From NCBI RefSeq assembly GCF_007858445.1, contig NZ_VIGV01000003.1, positions 558,001-622,000 of the forward strand: a DNA stretch of 64,000 nucleotides, written 5' to 3'. Shown here in pieces: positions 55,399-63,317 of the stretch. The position numbers and the translations under genes were made by a program. The stretch comes from Tsukamurella sputi. GTDB taxonomy: Bacteria; Actinomycetota; Actinomycetes; Mycobacteriales; Mycobacteriaceae. Each line of letters starts with the position of its first letter. The first letter of the stretch is position 1. The notes beneath the pieces are model-generated. The model did not search any database. It was not told the origin of the DNA and saw only the letters and a program-made list of their open reading frames with translations.

Positions 55399-56742
55399 GT
55401 GACGGTGTCATCTCCCGCGGGATCCCCGCAGTCGTCCGGGACGAAATCCTCGCCCCGCGTCCCGGCCGGTCCGTTCGGCGGCACGCCCGACGCGCAGAAG
55501 CAGCGCGACCTGCGCAGGATGAAGGCGCTGGCGCTCTCCTTCCTCATCGGCGCGGCGATCATCTACCTGTTCTGCGAGTACCTCGACACGAAGGGCGCGC
55601 ATCTCTCCATCGCCGGGCCGTGGGTGGGCTACGTGAAGGCCGCGGCCGAGGCGGGCATGGTGGGCGGCCTCGCGGACTGGTTCGCGGTGACCGCGCTGTT
55701 CCGGCACCCCCTGGGCCTGCCGATCCCGCACACGGCCATCATCAAGCGCAAGAAGGACCAGTTGGGCGACGCGCTCGGCGGCTTCGTCGAGAGCAATTTC
55801 CTCACGCCCGACGTGATCGCCGAGAAGGTGGGCTCGCTCGAGCTGAGCGGCCGCGTCGCGAACTGGATGGCCGACCCCGACAACTCGCAGAAGCTGGGCG
55901 CCGAGGCCGCGAAGCTGGTCAAGGTGATGAGCGAGGTGCTGCGCGATGAGGACGTCGAGGCGGTGCTCAACTCGACGATCATCAAGCGGCTCGCCGAGCC
56001 GGAGTGGGGGCCGCCCATCGGGCGCCTCGTCGAGACCCTGCTGCAGGAGCAGCGCCAGCTGCCGCTGATCAACCTGCTCGCCGAGCGGGCCCACCACTGG
56101 GCCCTGGGCAGCCAGGGGGTCATCGACAAGATCGTCGACACCGACGGTCCGCAGTGGTCGCCCAAGTTCGTCAACTCGCTCCTGGGGGAGCGGATCTACC
56201 GCGAGCTCGTCGAGTTCACCTGGAAGGTGCGCAGCGACCCGGACCACGAGGTGCGGCAGGCGATGAGCACCTTCCTGTGGGACTTCGCCTCCGACCTGCA
56301 GCACGACCCGCGCACCATCGCCAAGGTCGAGGACGTCAAGGCCGAGCTGATGGGCCGCGAGGAGGTCCGCACCGCGGCGCAGGCGGCGTGGCGGGCGGCG
56401 AAGCGGATGATCGAGGCCTCCGTCGAGGATCCCGACTCGACGCTGCGGGAGAAGTTCAGCGAGTCGGCGGCCCGGTTCGGTGTGCGGCTGCGTGACGATC
56501 AGGCGCTGCGCGGCAAGGTCGATTTCTGGGTCGACCGGTCGGTACGGCACCTCGTCGAGAACTATGCGGGACAGATCACATCGATCATCACGGACACCGT
56601 CGCGCGCTGGGACGCCGACGAGGCCTCCGACAAGATCGAGCTCGCCGTGGGACGTGACCTGCAGTTCATCCGGATCAACGGCACCGTCGTGGGCTCCATC
56701 GCCGGCCTGGTGATCTACTCGATCACCCAGATCTTCTTCTGA
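55399..56742 (+). CDS. DUF445 family membrane protein
   Basis: 447 residues starting with GTG. A Pro/Ser-rich N-terminal tail (about 40 residues) precedes a transmembrane helix (ALALSFLIGAAIIYLF). The family core follows (AAAEAGMVGGLADWFAVTALFRHPLGLPIPHTAII), then a long helical cytoplasmic-type region, and a second membrane helix closes the C-terminus (VVGSIAGLVIYSITQIFF). DUF445 (YjiN-like) proteins are conserved in Mycobacteriales; their function is unknown. Confidence 0.9.
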   Translation: MTVSSPAGSPQSSGTKSSPRVPAGPFGGTPDAQKQRDLRRMKALALSFLIGAAIIYLFCEYLDTKGAHLSIAGPWVGYVKAAAEAGMVGGLADWFAVTALFRHPLGLPIPHTAIIKRKKDQLGDALGGFVESNFLTPDVIAEKVGSLELSGRVANWMADPDNSQKLGAEAAKLVKVMSEVLRDEDVEAVLNSTIIKRLAEPEWGPPIGRLVETLLQEQRQLPLINLLAERAHHWALGSQGVIDKIVDTDGPQWSPKFVNSLLGERIYRELVEFTWKVRSDPDHEVRQAMSTFLWDFASDLQHDPRTIAKVEDVKAELMGREEVRTAAQAAWRAAKRMIEASVEDPDSTLREKFSESAARFGVRLRDDQALRGKVDFWVDRSVRHLVENYAGQITSIITDTVARWDADEASDKIELAVGRDLQFIRINGTVVGSIAGLVIYSITQIFF

Positions 56743-56754
56743 TTGAAATCACTC

Positions 56755-56783
56755 TGCTAGCAAACTGCTTGCAAGAGCTAGCA
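56755..56783. promoter_or_regulatory. Candidate operator upstream of the Rv0474-like regulator
   Basis: TGCTAGC (56755-56761) and GCTAGCA (56777-56783) form an inverted pair enclosing the palindrome CTTGCAAG (56768-56775). Further GCTAG/CTAGC-like repeats follow to 56796. The cluster ends about 40 bases before the ATG and may bind the regulator itself. Confidence 0.5.
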
Positions 56784-56827
56784 CTAGCTGTTAGCGTGGA
56801 ATCAGCCGCGCAGACGGGAGACCGGAT

Positions 56828-57208
56828 ATGACGAGCGACGAAGAGACCGTAGAGAATTCGGGATCCGACATCGGAGCGTTCATCCGGGCGCAACGTCTTG
56901 CGGCGGAGGTGTCCATCCGGCAGCTGGCCGAGAAGGCGGGGGTTTCCAACCCGTACCTCAGCCAGATCGAGCGGGGGCTCCGACGACCGTCGGCCGACGT
57001 GCTCGGGCAGATCGCCAAAGCGCTGCGGCTCTCGGCGGAGGTGCTCTACGTCCAGGCCGGGATCCTCGAGGAGCGTCCGGAATCCCCGGTGCGCGACGCG
57101 CTGATCGCGGACACGACCATCACCGAGCGGCAGAAGCAGGCACTCCTCGAGATCTACGAGAGCTTCCGCCGCGAGAACGAGACTGCACTGAAGGAGATCA
57201 CCCCATGA
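56828..57208 (+). CDS. Helix-turn-helix regulator (Rv0474-like)
   Basis: 126-residue XRE-family regulator. The helix-turn-helix (residues 15-70) includes VSIRQLAEKAGVSNPYLSQI and the ERGLRRPSADVLGQIAKAL helix. A short C-terminal helical tail follows (ITERQKQALLEIYESFRREN). It overlaps the hbhA start by 4 bases (ATGA), so both are made together, as Rv0474-Rv0475 are adjacent in M. tuberculosis. A repeat cluster at 56755 may be its operator. Confidence 0.92.
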   Translation: MTSDEETVENSGSDIGAFIRAQRLAAEVSIRQLAEKAGVSNPYLSQIERGLRRPSADVLGQIAKALRLSAEVLYVQAGILEERPESPVRDALIADTTITERQKQALLEIYESFRRENETALKEITP

Positions 57209-57834
57209 CCGAGCAGAACACCCTCGACGACCTGAAGACCCCGCTGTTCGCCGCTCTCGGCGCCGGTGACTACGCCTACGAGGCCGTCTCCGAGGTGGTC
57301 GAGAAGCTGCGCGCCGCCGCCACCGACGCTTCCAAGGACTTCCAGACCAAGGTCGAGGAGGCCCAGGCCAAGGTCGAGGAGGCCGCCGATTCCGCGCAGG
57401 CCAAGCTGACCGAGGCCGCCGACGGCCTGCCCAAGGACGTCGACGAGCTGCGCGCCAAGTTCACCGCCGACGAGCTCCGCAAGGTCGCCGCCGCGTACAT
57501 CCAGGTCGCCACCGACATCTACGAGTCGCTCGCCGAGCGCGGCGAGACCGCCTTCGAGCGCCTCAAGTCCGGCTCCGTGATCGAGGACGCCACCGAGCAG
57601 GCCACCAAGGCCTACAACCAGGCCGTCGAGCTGACCGAGTCCTCGCTGGGCCAGGTCGCCACCGCCACCAAGCAGGTCGGCGAGCGCGCCGCCAAGCTGG
57701 TCGGCCGCGCGGGCGACGAGGCCGAGGCCGCTGCCGACAAGGCCGAGGCCACCGTCAAGGAGGCCACCGAGAAGGCCACCGCCGCCGTCAAGAAGGCCGC
57801 CCCGAAGGCCGCCCCCAAGAAGGCCGACGCGTAA
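57205..57834 (+). CDS. hbhA: Heparin-binding haemagglutinin-like protein (HbhA)
   Basis: 209-residue protein with an almost continuous coiled coil (about residues 20-170, rich in KVEEAQAKVEEAADSAQ-type heptads) and a C-terminal Lys/Ala/Pro tail (KKAAPKAAPKKADA). This is the architecture of mycobacterial HBHA, a surface adhesin whose lysine tail binds heparan sulfate and, in non-pathogens, has been linked to lipid-inclusion and membrane organisation. It has no signal peptide, as in mycobacteria. The lysine tail here is shorter and less repetitive than I recall for M. tuberculosis HBHA. A strong terminator follows. Confidence 0.92.
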   Translation: MTEQNTLDDLKTPLFAALGAGDYAYEAVSEVVEKLRAAATDASKDFQTKVEEAQAKVEEAADSAQAKLTEAADGLPKDVDELRAKFTADELRKVAAAYIQVATDIYESLAERGETAFERLKSGSVIEDATEQATKAYNQAVELTESSLGQVATATKQVGERAAKLVGRAGDEAEAAADKAEATVKEATEKATAAVKKAAPKAAPKKADA

Positions 57835-57857
57835 TCCGCGTCACTGCGAGTTCCACC

Positions 57858-57890
57858 CGGGCGCCCGGCGGCACTGCCGCCGGGCGCCCG
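57858..57890 (+). terminator. Terminator hairpin after hbhA
   Basis: A perfect 15-base GC stem (57858-57872 with 57876-57890) with a 3-base loop, followed by ACCTTTAGG; 24 bases after the hbhA stop. Confidence 0.85.
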
Positions 57891-57907
57891 ACCTTTAGGC
57901 TGGTGTC

Positions 57908-58207
57908 ATGGACGTTTTCCTCTACGGAGTCAACACCGTGAGCCTGCTCGCGTCACTCATCGTCACGATCGCCCTCCTCGCGACGGGCGCCTTCGTTCTG
58001 GTCCACGCGCTCCGTGCCCCGGCCGACGCCTTCACGGCCGCGGGGAAGTGGACGAAGAAGGGGTGGACGATCACCCTGGTCTTCTGCCTGCTCCTCGTGC
58101 TGGCCGGGCTGAACTACATGGGCACCGTCGTCGGGGCGATCGGGATCCTGGTGTACCTGCTCGATGTGAAGCCGAAGCTCGACGAAATCCGACGCCCGCG
58201 GTATTGA
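57908..58207 (+). CDS. DUF2516 family membrane protein (Rv0476-like)
   Basis: 99 residues with three hydrophobic segments (about 12-34, 50-70, 70-87) and a charged end (VKPKLDEIRRPRY). The motif ALRAPADAFTAAGKWTKKGW between helices 1 and 2 is typical of DUF2516, a small actinobacterial family. Position after hbhA matches Rv0476. Function unknown. Confidence 0.9.
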   Translation: MDVFLYGVNTVSLLASLIVTIALLATGAFVLVHALRAPADAFTAAGKWTKKGWTITLVFCLLLVLAGLNYMGTVVGAIGILVYLLDVKPKLDEIRRPRY

Positions 58208-58231
58208 ACTCTAGTTAGTAAGGTTGTCCGC

Positions 58232-59284
58232 ATGAAGATCTCCAGGAAGCTCGTCGTCGGCGCCGCGGGTGCTCTCGGCGCGGGTGCCGCCGCCATCGCC
58301 GCCGGCGTCGCGGCCTACGCGCTCTCGTCCCCGGCCGAGCCGGCGAACGCCAAGCTGATCGAGGACTACGACGGACCGTTCGAGGACGGCACCGTCGTCT
58401 CCGGTGACGGCACCCGCCTGCACACCCGGGTGTGGGGGCCGGAGGACGGCCCGATCGCCGTGCTCATCCACGGCTGGACCTGCAACCTGACCAACTTCCC
58501 GCGGCAGGTCGAGCACCTCGTCGCGCGCGGCCACCGCGTCGTCGCCTACGACCAGCGCGGCCACGGCGAGTCCGAGGCGGGTGCCTTCGCCTTCTCCGCG
58601 GGCGTGCTCGCCGACGACCTGCACGCGGTGCTCGCCGCCCACGTCCCGGCCGGGAAGAAGGCGCTGCTCGTGGGGCACAGCATGGGCGCGATCACCATCA
58701 TGGCCTGGGCCGACAAGTACACCGCCGAGGTCGCCGAGCGCGCCCACCACGCGGTGCTCGTCTCCACCTACGCCCGCGACGCCGTCGCCGGGTTCGCCGG
58801 CGCCACCCCGCTGGCCGCGCTCCCGCGCGTCGCGCCGCGGTTCACCCAGAAGCTCGGCGACGGGGTTCTCGGCGCCAACGTCAGGGTGCGGCACAACCGC
58901 CTGCACACCGCCGTGATCCGGTACACCGCGCTGTGCGGCTACGCCTCCTACGGCGCCGTGCGCTACACCGAGGACATGGTCGCCTCGTGCCCGTCGGACG
59001 TGCGCGCCGAGTGGGGCCACGTCCTCGCGAACGTCGACGTGAGCGAGGGCCTGCGCAAGATCACCATCCCCACGTCCGTCGTGGTGGGCCAGTTCGACCA
59101 CCTCACGCCGCCCGCGGACGCCGACATCATCGCCGGTGAGCTCCGCGTCGCCGGGCAGCTGGATCGTTTCGCCGTGATCCGCGACTCCGGGCACATGCTG
59201 CCGCTCGAACAGCCGGAGAAGCTGAACACGCTGCTGGACTCCGTCCTCGACGGCCGCCCCGTCGCCTCGGGAGCGCCCGAGTAG
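58232..59284 (+). CDS. Alpha/beta-hydrolase with N-terminal signal/anchor
   Basis: 350 residues. The N-terminus (KISRKLVVGAAGALGAGAAA and onward, to about residue 35) looks like a signal or membrane anchor, possibly Tat-like. Catalytic features: oxyanion region LIHGWTCNLTNF, DQRGHGES, nucleophile elbow GHSMGA (about residue 151), Asp in VGQFDHLTPP and His in RDSGHMLPLEQPE. It resembles mycobacterial exported lipase/esterase-like hydrolases. Start is the ATG at 58232. It is convergent with purU. Confidence 0.9.
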   Translation: MKISRKLVVGAAGALGAGAAAIAAGVAAYALSSPAEPANAKLIEDYDGPFEDGTVVSGDGTRLHTRVWGPEDGPIAVLIHGWTCNLTNFPRQVEHLVARGHRVVAYDQRGHGESEAGAFAFSAGVLADDLHAVLAAHVPAGKKALLVGHSMGAITIMAWADKYTAEVAERAHHAVLVSTYARDAVAGFAGATPLAALPRVAPRFTQKLGDGVLGANVRVRHNRLHTAVIRYTALCGYASYGAVRYTEDMVASCPSDVRAEWGHVLANVDVSEGLRKITIPTSVVVGQFDHLTPPADADIIAGELRVAGQLDRFAVIRDSGHMLPLEQPEKLNTLLDSVLDGRPVASGAPE

Positions 59285-59311
59285 CGCACCGTCGGGCCGC
59301 GGAGGCGGGCG

Positions 59312-60178
59312 TCAGGAGAAGACGACCGTCTTCCGGCCGTGCACGAGCACCCGGTTCTCGAGGTGCCAGCGCAGGCCGCGCGCCAGCACGACCTTCTCGA
59401 TGTCGCGGCCGCGCAGCACCATGTCGGCCGCGGCGTCGGCGTGGTCCACGCGCGCGACGTCCTGCTCGATGATCGGACCCGCGTCGAGGTCCGCCGTGAC
59501 GTAGTGGCAGGTTGCGCCGATCAACTTCACGCCGCGCGCGAAGGCCTGGTGGTAGGGCCGCGCTCCGACGAAGCTGGGCAGGAAGCTGTGGTGGATGTTG
59601 ATCGCCCGGCCGGCCCAGGCCTCGCACAGCTCGGCGGGCAGTACCTGCATGAAGCGGGCCAGCACAACGGCATCCGGATCGAACTGATCGGTCAGTCCCG
59701 CGACCTCCGCGAAGGCCGCCGACTTGTCCTCGCCGGCGCCGGGGAAGGGCACGTGGTGGAACGGGATGTCCAGCCGCTCCACGAAGTCGCGCAGATCCTC
59801 GTGGTTGCCGATCACCGCCGCGATGCGCGCGTTGAGCTCGCCCGTCGCCACCCGGCCGACGAGGTCGTGCAGGCAGTGCCCCTCCTTGCTCACCAGCAGG
59901 ACGATGTCCTTCGGCTCCGCGGTGGAGGTCAACCGCCATTCGGTCTCGGGGCCGAGCTCCGCGGCCACCTCGCTCGCGAACCGCTCCCGCAGCTCCTCCA
60001 GCGACAGGGACACCGAATCGGCCCGCACGGCCTGACGGGTGAAGAACCAGCCGGAGTCCTGATCCGAGTGGTACCCGGCCTCCACGATCCACCCGCCCAC
60101 GTCGGCGAGGAAGGTCGAGATGCGGGCCACGATGCCCGTGGTGTCGGGGCAGCCCAGAGTCAGAACGTAGCGCGTCAC
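59312..60178 (-). CDS. purU: Formyltetrahydrofolate deformylase
   Basis: 288 residues from the GTG at 60178, which gives the usual start ([11 protein letters not shown]). The frame continues to a GTG at 60205 that has a GGAG site but would overlap the divergent deoC start; the true start is undecided. An N-terminal ACT domain (about 1-85) precedes a formyl-hydrolase domain with [16 protein letters not shown] and ADLDAGPII, giving the Asn-His-Asp triad. PurU hydrolyses 10-formyl-THF to THF and formate, balancing one-carbon pools. Confidence 0.93.
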   Translation of the reverse strand: MTRYVLTLGCPDTTGIVARISTFLADVGGWIVEAGYHSDQDSGWFFTRQAVRADSVSLSLEELRERFASEVAAELGPETEWRLTSTAEPKDIVLLVSKEGHCLHDLVGRVATGELNARIAAVIGNHEDLRDFVERLDIPFHHVPFPGAGEDKSAAFAEVAGLTDQFDPDAVVLARFMQVLPAELCEAWAGRAINIHHSFLPSFVGARPYHQAFARGVKLIGATCHYVTADLDAGPIIEQDVARVDHADAAADMVLRGRDIEKVVLARGLRWHLENRVLVHGRKTVVFS

Positions 60179-60197
60179 GAACGGTATCGTCTCAAAC

Positions 60198-60902
60198 GTG
60201 CTCACACGCTCCGAAGTCGCCGCCCTCGTCGATCACACGCTGCTCAAGCCCGAGGCCACCGAGACCGCCGCGGCCGCGGCCTATCAGGAGGGGCTGGACC
60301 TGGGCGTGTACGCCGTGTGCCTGTCCCCGTCGATGCTGCCGCTGCGCGCCGCGATCGACGCGCAGGAGGCCGCCGCGGCCGGGGGCCGTTGGGCGCCGCG
60401 CACCTGCGTCGTCTCCGGCTTCCCCTCGGGTAAGCACCACACGCTGATCAAGGCCGCCGAGTCGCGGATGGCGATCGAGGAGGGCGCGCACGAGGTCGAC
60501 ATGGTGATCGACGTCGGGCTCGCGCTGGCAGGGGAGCTCGACCGCGTCTTCTCCGATGTGCTCACCGTCCGCGAGGCCATCGGCGCCGACCCGGTGCTCA
60601 AGGTGATCGTCGAGTCCGCCGCGCTGCTCGAGTTCGGCGACGCCGACCTGCTCACCGAGGTGTGCAAGCGCGCCGTCAAGGGCGGCGCCAGCTTCGTCAA
60701 GACCTCCACCGGATTCCACCCGTCGGGCGGGGCGTCCGCCGAGGCGGTCCGGATCATGCGCGCGGCCGTCGGGCCCGACGTGGGCGTCAAGGCCTCGGGC
60801 GGCATCCGCACCGCCGAGGCCGCGCAGGAGATGATCGACGCCGGCGCGAACCGCCTCGGCCTCTCCGGCTCGCGGGCGGTCCTGGCGGGCTTCCCGGAGT
60901 AG
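60198..60902 (+). CDS. deoC: Deoxyribose-phosphate aldolase
   Basis: 234-residue class I aldolase cleaving 2-deoxyribose-5-phosphate to acetaldehyde and glyceraldehyde-3-phosphate. The Schiff-base lysine is in [11 protein letters not shown] (K168); partners are in EVDMVIDVG (D101) and [11 protein letters not shown] (K198), matching E. coli DeoC Asp102/Lys167/Lys201. Start is GTG at 60198 with no ribosome site and a TATCGT hexamer 7 bases ahead, so the mRNA may be leaderless. It matches Rv0478 in position. Confidence 0.96.
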   Translation: MLTRSEVAALVDHTLLKPEATETAAAAAYQEGLDLGVYAVCLSPSMLPLRAAIDAQEAAAAGGRWAPRTCVVSGFPSGKHHTLIKAAESRMAIEEGAHEVDMVIDVGLALAGELDRVFSDVLTVREAIGADPVLKVIVESAALLEFGDADLLTEVCKRAVKGGASFVKTSTGFHPSGGASAEAVRIMRAAVGPDVGVKASGGIRTAEAAQEMIDAGANRLGLSGSRAVLAGFPE

Positions 60903-60934
60903 CTCCCGCTTCCGCTGCCCGACGGTGCGCCGGC

Positions 60935-62224
60935 TCAGGTCAGGCGCGCGGGGAGCGAGGCGTAGCCGTACAGCGTGGACAGCCCGCGGTGCCGCGCACC
61001 GTCGGACAGGGTGACGGCGGGGTACCGCTCGAACAGGGCGGGCAGGGCGACGGCGGCCTCCATCCGCGCCAGCGCGGCGCCGATGCAGGCGTGGATGCCG
61101 TAGCCGAAGCTCACGTTCTTCTTCGCCTCGGCGCGCGTGACGTCGAAGTCGTGCGGCCGGTCGAAGACCTTCGGATCGCGGTTCGCGCCCGCGAGCTGCA
61201 GCGAGACCATCGTGCCGCGCGGGATCGCGAACCCGGCGATCTCCACGTCCTCCCGCGCGACGCGGGCCGTGCGCTGGACGGGGCTGGAGTAGCGCAGGAT
61301 CTCCTCGACGGCGTTCGGCCACAGCTCGGGGCGCTCCCGCAGGACCTGCAGTTGCTCCGGGTGCGCCAGCAGGTCGACGATGCCGTTGCCGATGAGGTTG
61401 ACGGTGGTCTCGAAACCCGCGCCGATGAGCAGCGCCGCATTGGCCATCAGCTCGCGGTCCGTCAGCTCACCGCTCGAGGCCAGCAGCGCGAACGGGTGGT
61501 CGGCGTCGGGATCGCTGCGCACGCGCGCGAAGTGCGCGGTGAGGTACTCGCGCAGGCCCGTGAGCGCGACCTGCGAGCGCCGGTAGACCGGCCAGGACAG
61601 GCCCGGGTCGAGCAGCGGCGCGGCCGCCTCGCCCCACTCGAGCATGTACTCGTCGTCCTCCTCGGGCAGCCCCAGGAGGCGTCCGATCATGGTGACGGGC
61701 AGCTTCGCCGCGAAATCGCGGACCAGGTCGGGCGAGGGCTCGTCGGCCATCGCGTCGAGGAGCGAGGCGGTCACCGTGCGGGCCCGGTCGGTGAGCTGCT
61801 CGATCGACCGCGGCGTGAAGGTTCTCGCGATCGGGTGCCGGTAGGCCGTGTGCGCCGGTGGCTCGCTCACCAGCATCGACGGTGGCTCGACGGGGTTGGG
61901 CAACTCCAAGTCGGTCCGCTCCAGCACGCGGAGCAACGCTCGCGGGAAGCCGAAGTCGGCCGGCTGCACCGTGCCGAAGCGCTGGTCGCGCAGCACCTCG
62001 CGGCACACCGCGTGATCGGCGGTGGTGGCACCGACCTCGCTGCGCACGAGCGGCCCCTCGGCGCGCAGCGCGTCGAAGACCGCGTACTGCGAGCCGGGCT
62101 CGCCGTAGCCGAGCAGCATCTGCGCCATCCGGTCGCCGCGCTCGGCGCGGCGCGGCAGCGCGCGCCGGGGGAGTCCGTGCAGGATCCCCCAGCGCACGCG
62201 GGTGGCGAGCGCCGCCGGCAGCAT
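60935..62224 (-). CDS. Cytochrome P450
   Basis: 429-residue bacterial P450. The haem-binding loop FGYGIHACIG (Cys380), the oxygen-activating I-helix segment GAGFETTVN and the ExxR motif in VEEILRYSS are intact. It is similar in layout to soluble class I P450s that need a ferredoxin and reductase; neither is adjacent. The first about 30 residues are Arg-rich, and a later in-frame Met (RMAQMLLGYG) could be the start. Substrate unknown. It abuts the DUF2993 gene on the same strand (2-base gap). Confidence 0.94.
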   Translation of the reverse strand: MLPAALATRVRWGILHGLPRRALPRRAERGDRMAQMLLGYGEPGSQYAVFDALRAEGPLVRSEVGATTADHAVCREVLRDQRFGTVQPADFGFPRALLRVLERTDLELPNPVEPPSMLVSEPPAHTAYRHPIARTFTPRSIEQLTDRARTVTASLLDAMADEPSPDLVRDFAAKLPVTMIGRLLGLPEEDDEYMLEWGEAAAPLLDPGLSWPVYRRSQVALTGLREYLTAHFARVRSDPDADHPFALLASSGELTDRELMANAALLIGAGFETTVNLIGNGIVDLLAHPEQLQVLRERPELWPNAVEEILRYSSPVQRTARVAREDVEIAGFAIPRGTMVSLQLAGANRDPKVFDRPHDFDVTRAEAKKNVSFGYGIHACIGAALARMEAAVALPALFERYPAVTLSDGARHRGLSTLYGYASLPARLT

Positions 62225-62226
62225 CG

Positions 62227-63300
62227 TCAGACCACCGAGCAGTTGGTGGCGCCCACGTCGGAGCCGCTCTCGATGTCCTTCGGGTTCACGTTCTGGCCGG
62301 AGTAGCGCAGCGAGATGCCCTCGTCGGTCATCTTCAGATCGCTGGCGGTCAGCCCGTTCGGAGTGGGGATGTCCGCGACGGCGGTGATGAGCTGTTGCGC
62401 CAGGTCGTCGGGCACGCCGACGCCGAAGATCGAGGCCTTGCTCGCGGTGAGCACCACCTTGTTGTCCTTGATGGTGGGCTTGAGGTTCACCGTGACCGGG
62501 AAGATGACGGCGGTGCCGCTGACCTCGATCTGGTTCGCAGCGGAGTTCAGGGTGACCTTCGGGTCGGTGAGGACCTGGACCTGCGAGACCTTGTTCTTGA
62601 TGCCCTCGGCGGTGAAGGTGCCGAGGATCGTCGCGTCGTCGACCTTGTTGTCACCGCCGGGCTCGACACCCTTGAGCAGGATGTGCGCGTTCAGGCCCGA
62701 GGTGCCCTGCATGCCGTCGATCTGGATGTCGATGGACGGGATCTTGCCGCTCGCGTTCTGGATCAGCATCGGCGTCTTCTCGAAGGACACCTTGACGTCG
62801 TTGGCCTTCGTGCCGCTCTTGATGTTGTCGGCGAGGCAGTTCTGCACGTGATTGCGGATGTACAGCTCGGAGCCGACGAGCAGTATCACGAGCAGCGCGA
62901 CGACGCCCGCTGCGGCCAGCCCGATGAGCTTGCCCGTGGAGCGCTTCTTGGCCGGCGTGCCGCCGCCCTGTCCGCCCGGGCCCGACGGGCCGGTGGGCGG
63001 GATCTGCGTCGGCGGGACCGGCGGCTGGCCGGGCTGCCCCTGTGGGCCCGGCTGCACGGCGCCGACGGGGGCCGCGACCTCAGGCCGCGCGTGCGAGCCC
63101 GACGGACGCTGCGCCGACTCGATCGGCCGGGTCAGGCCGTCCTGCGGGCCGGGGCCCTGCGGCTGCTGCGCGGCGGGCGCCTGCGGCTGCTGCGGGACCT
63201 GCTGCTGCCGGTCCGCCGGGGTGATCGGCCGCGTCAGGTTCGGATCCTGCGGGCCGTTCTGGGGGCCGGGGTTCTGCGGGGCGTTCGGGTTCGTATCCAT
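62227..63300 (-). CDS. DUF2993 (LmeA-like) membrane-anchored protein
   Basis: 357 residues from the ATG at 63300; an ATG at 63321 overlapping the upstream stop (ATGA) would add 7 residues. The N-terminal about 120 residues are Pro/Gln/Gly-rich and cytoplasmic, then comes one membrane helix (LIGLAAAGVVALLVILLVG, about 126-144) and an extracytoplasmic DUF2993 domain starting ELYIRNHVQNCLADNI. DUF2993 includes LmeA, a lipid-binding protein of the mycobacterial periplasm, and Rv0479c lies at this position. Two NLTRPI/GLTRPI repeats occur in the disordered part. Probable envelope lipid function. Confidence 0.88.
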   Translation of the reverse strand: MDTNPNAPQNPGPQNGPQDPNLTRPITPADRQQQVPQQPQAPAAQQPQGPGPQDGLTRPIESAQRPSGSHARPEVAAPVGAVQPGPQGQPGQPPVPPTQIPPTGPSGPGGQGGGTPAKKRSTGKLIGLAAAGVVALLVILLVGSELYIRNHVQNCLADNIKSGTKANDVKVSFEKTPMLIQNASGKIPSIDIQIDGMQGTSGLNAHILLKGVEPGGDNKVDDATILGTFTAEGIKNKVSQVQVLTDPKVTLNSAANQIEVSGTAVIFPVTVNLKPTIKDNKVVLTASKASIFGVGVPDDLAQQLITAVADIPTPNGLTASDLKMTDEGISLRYSGQNVNPKDIESGSDVGATNCSVV

Positions 63301-63317
63301 CGGCGTTAGATTGTTCC

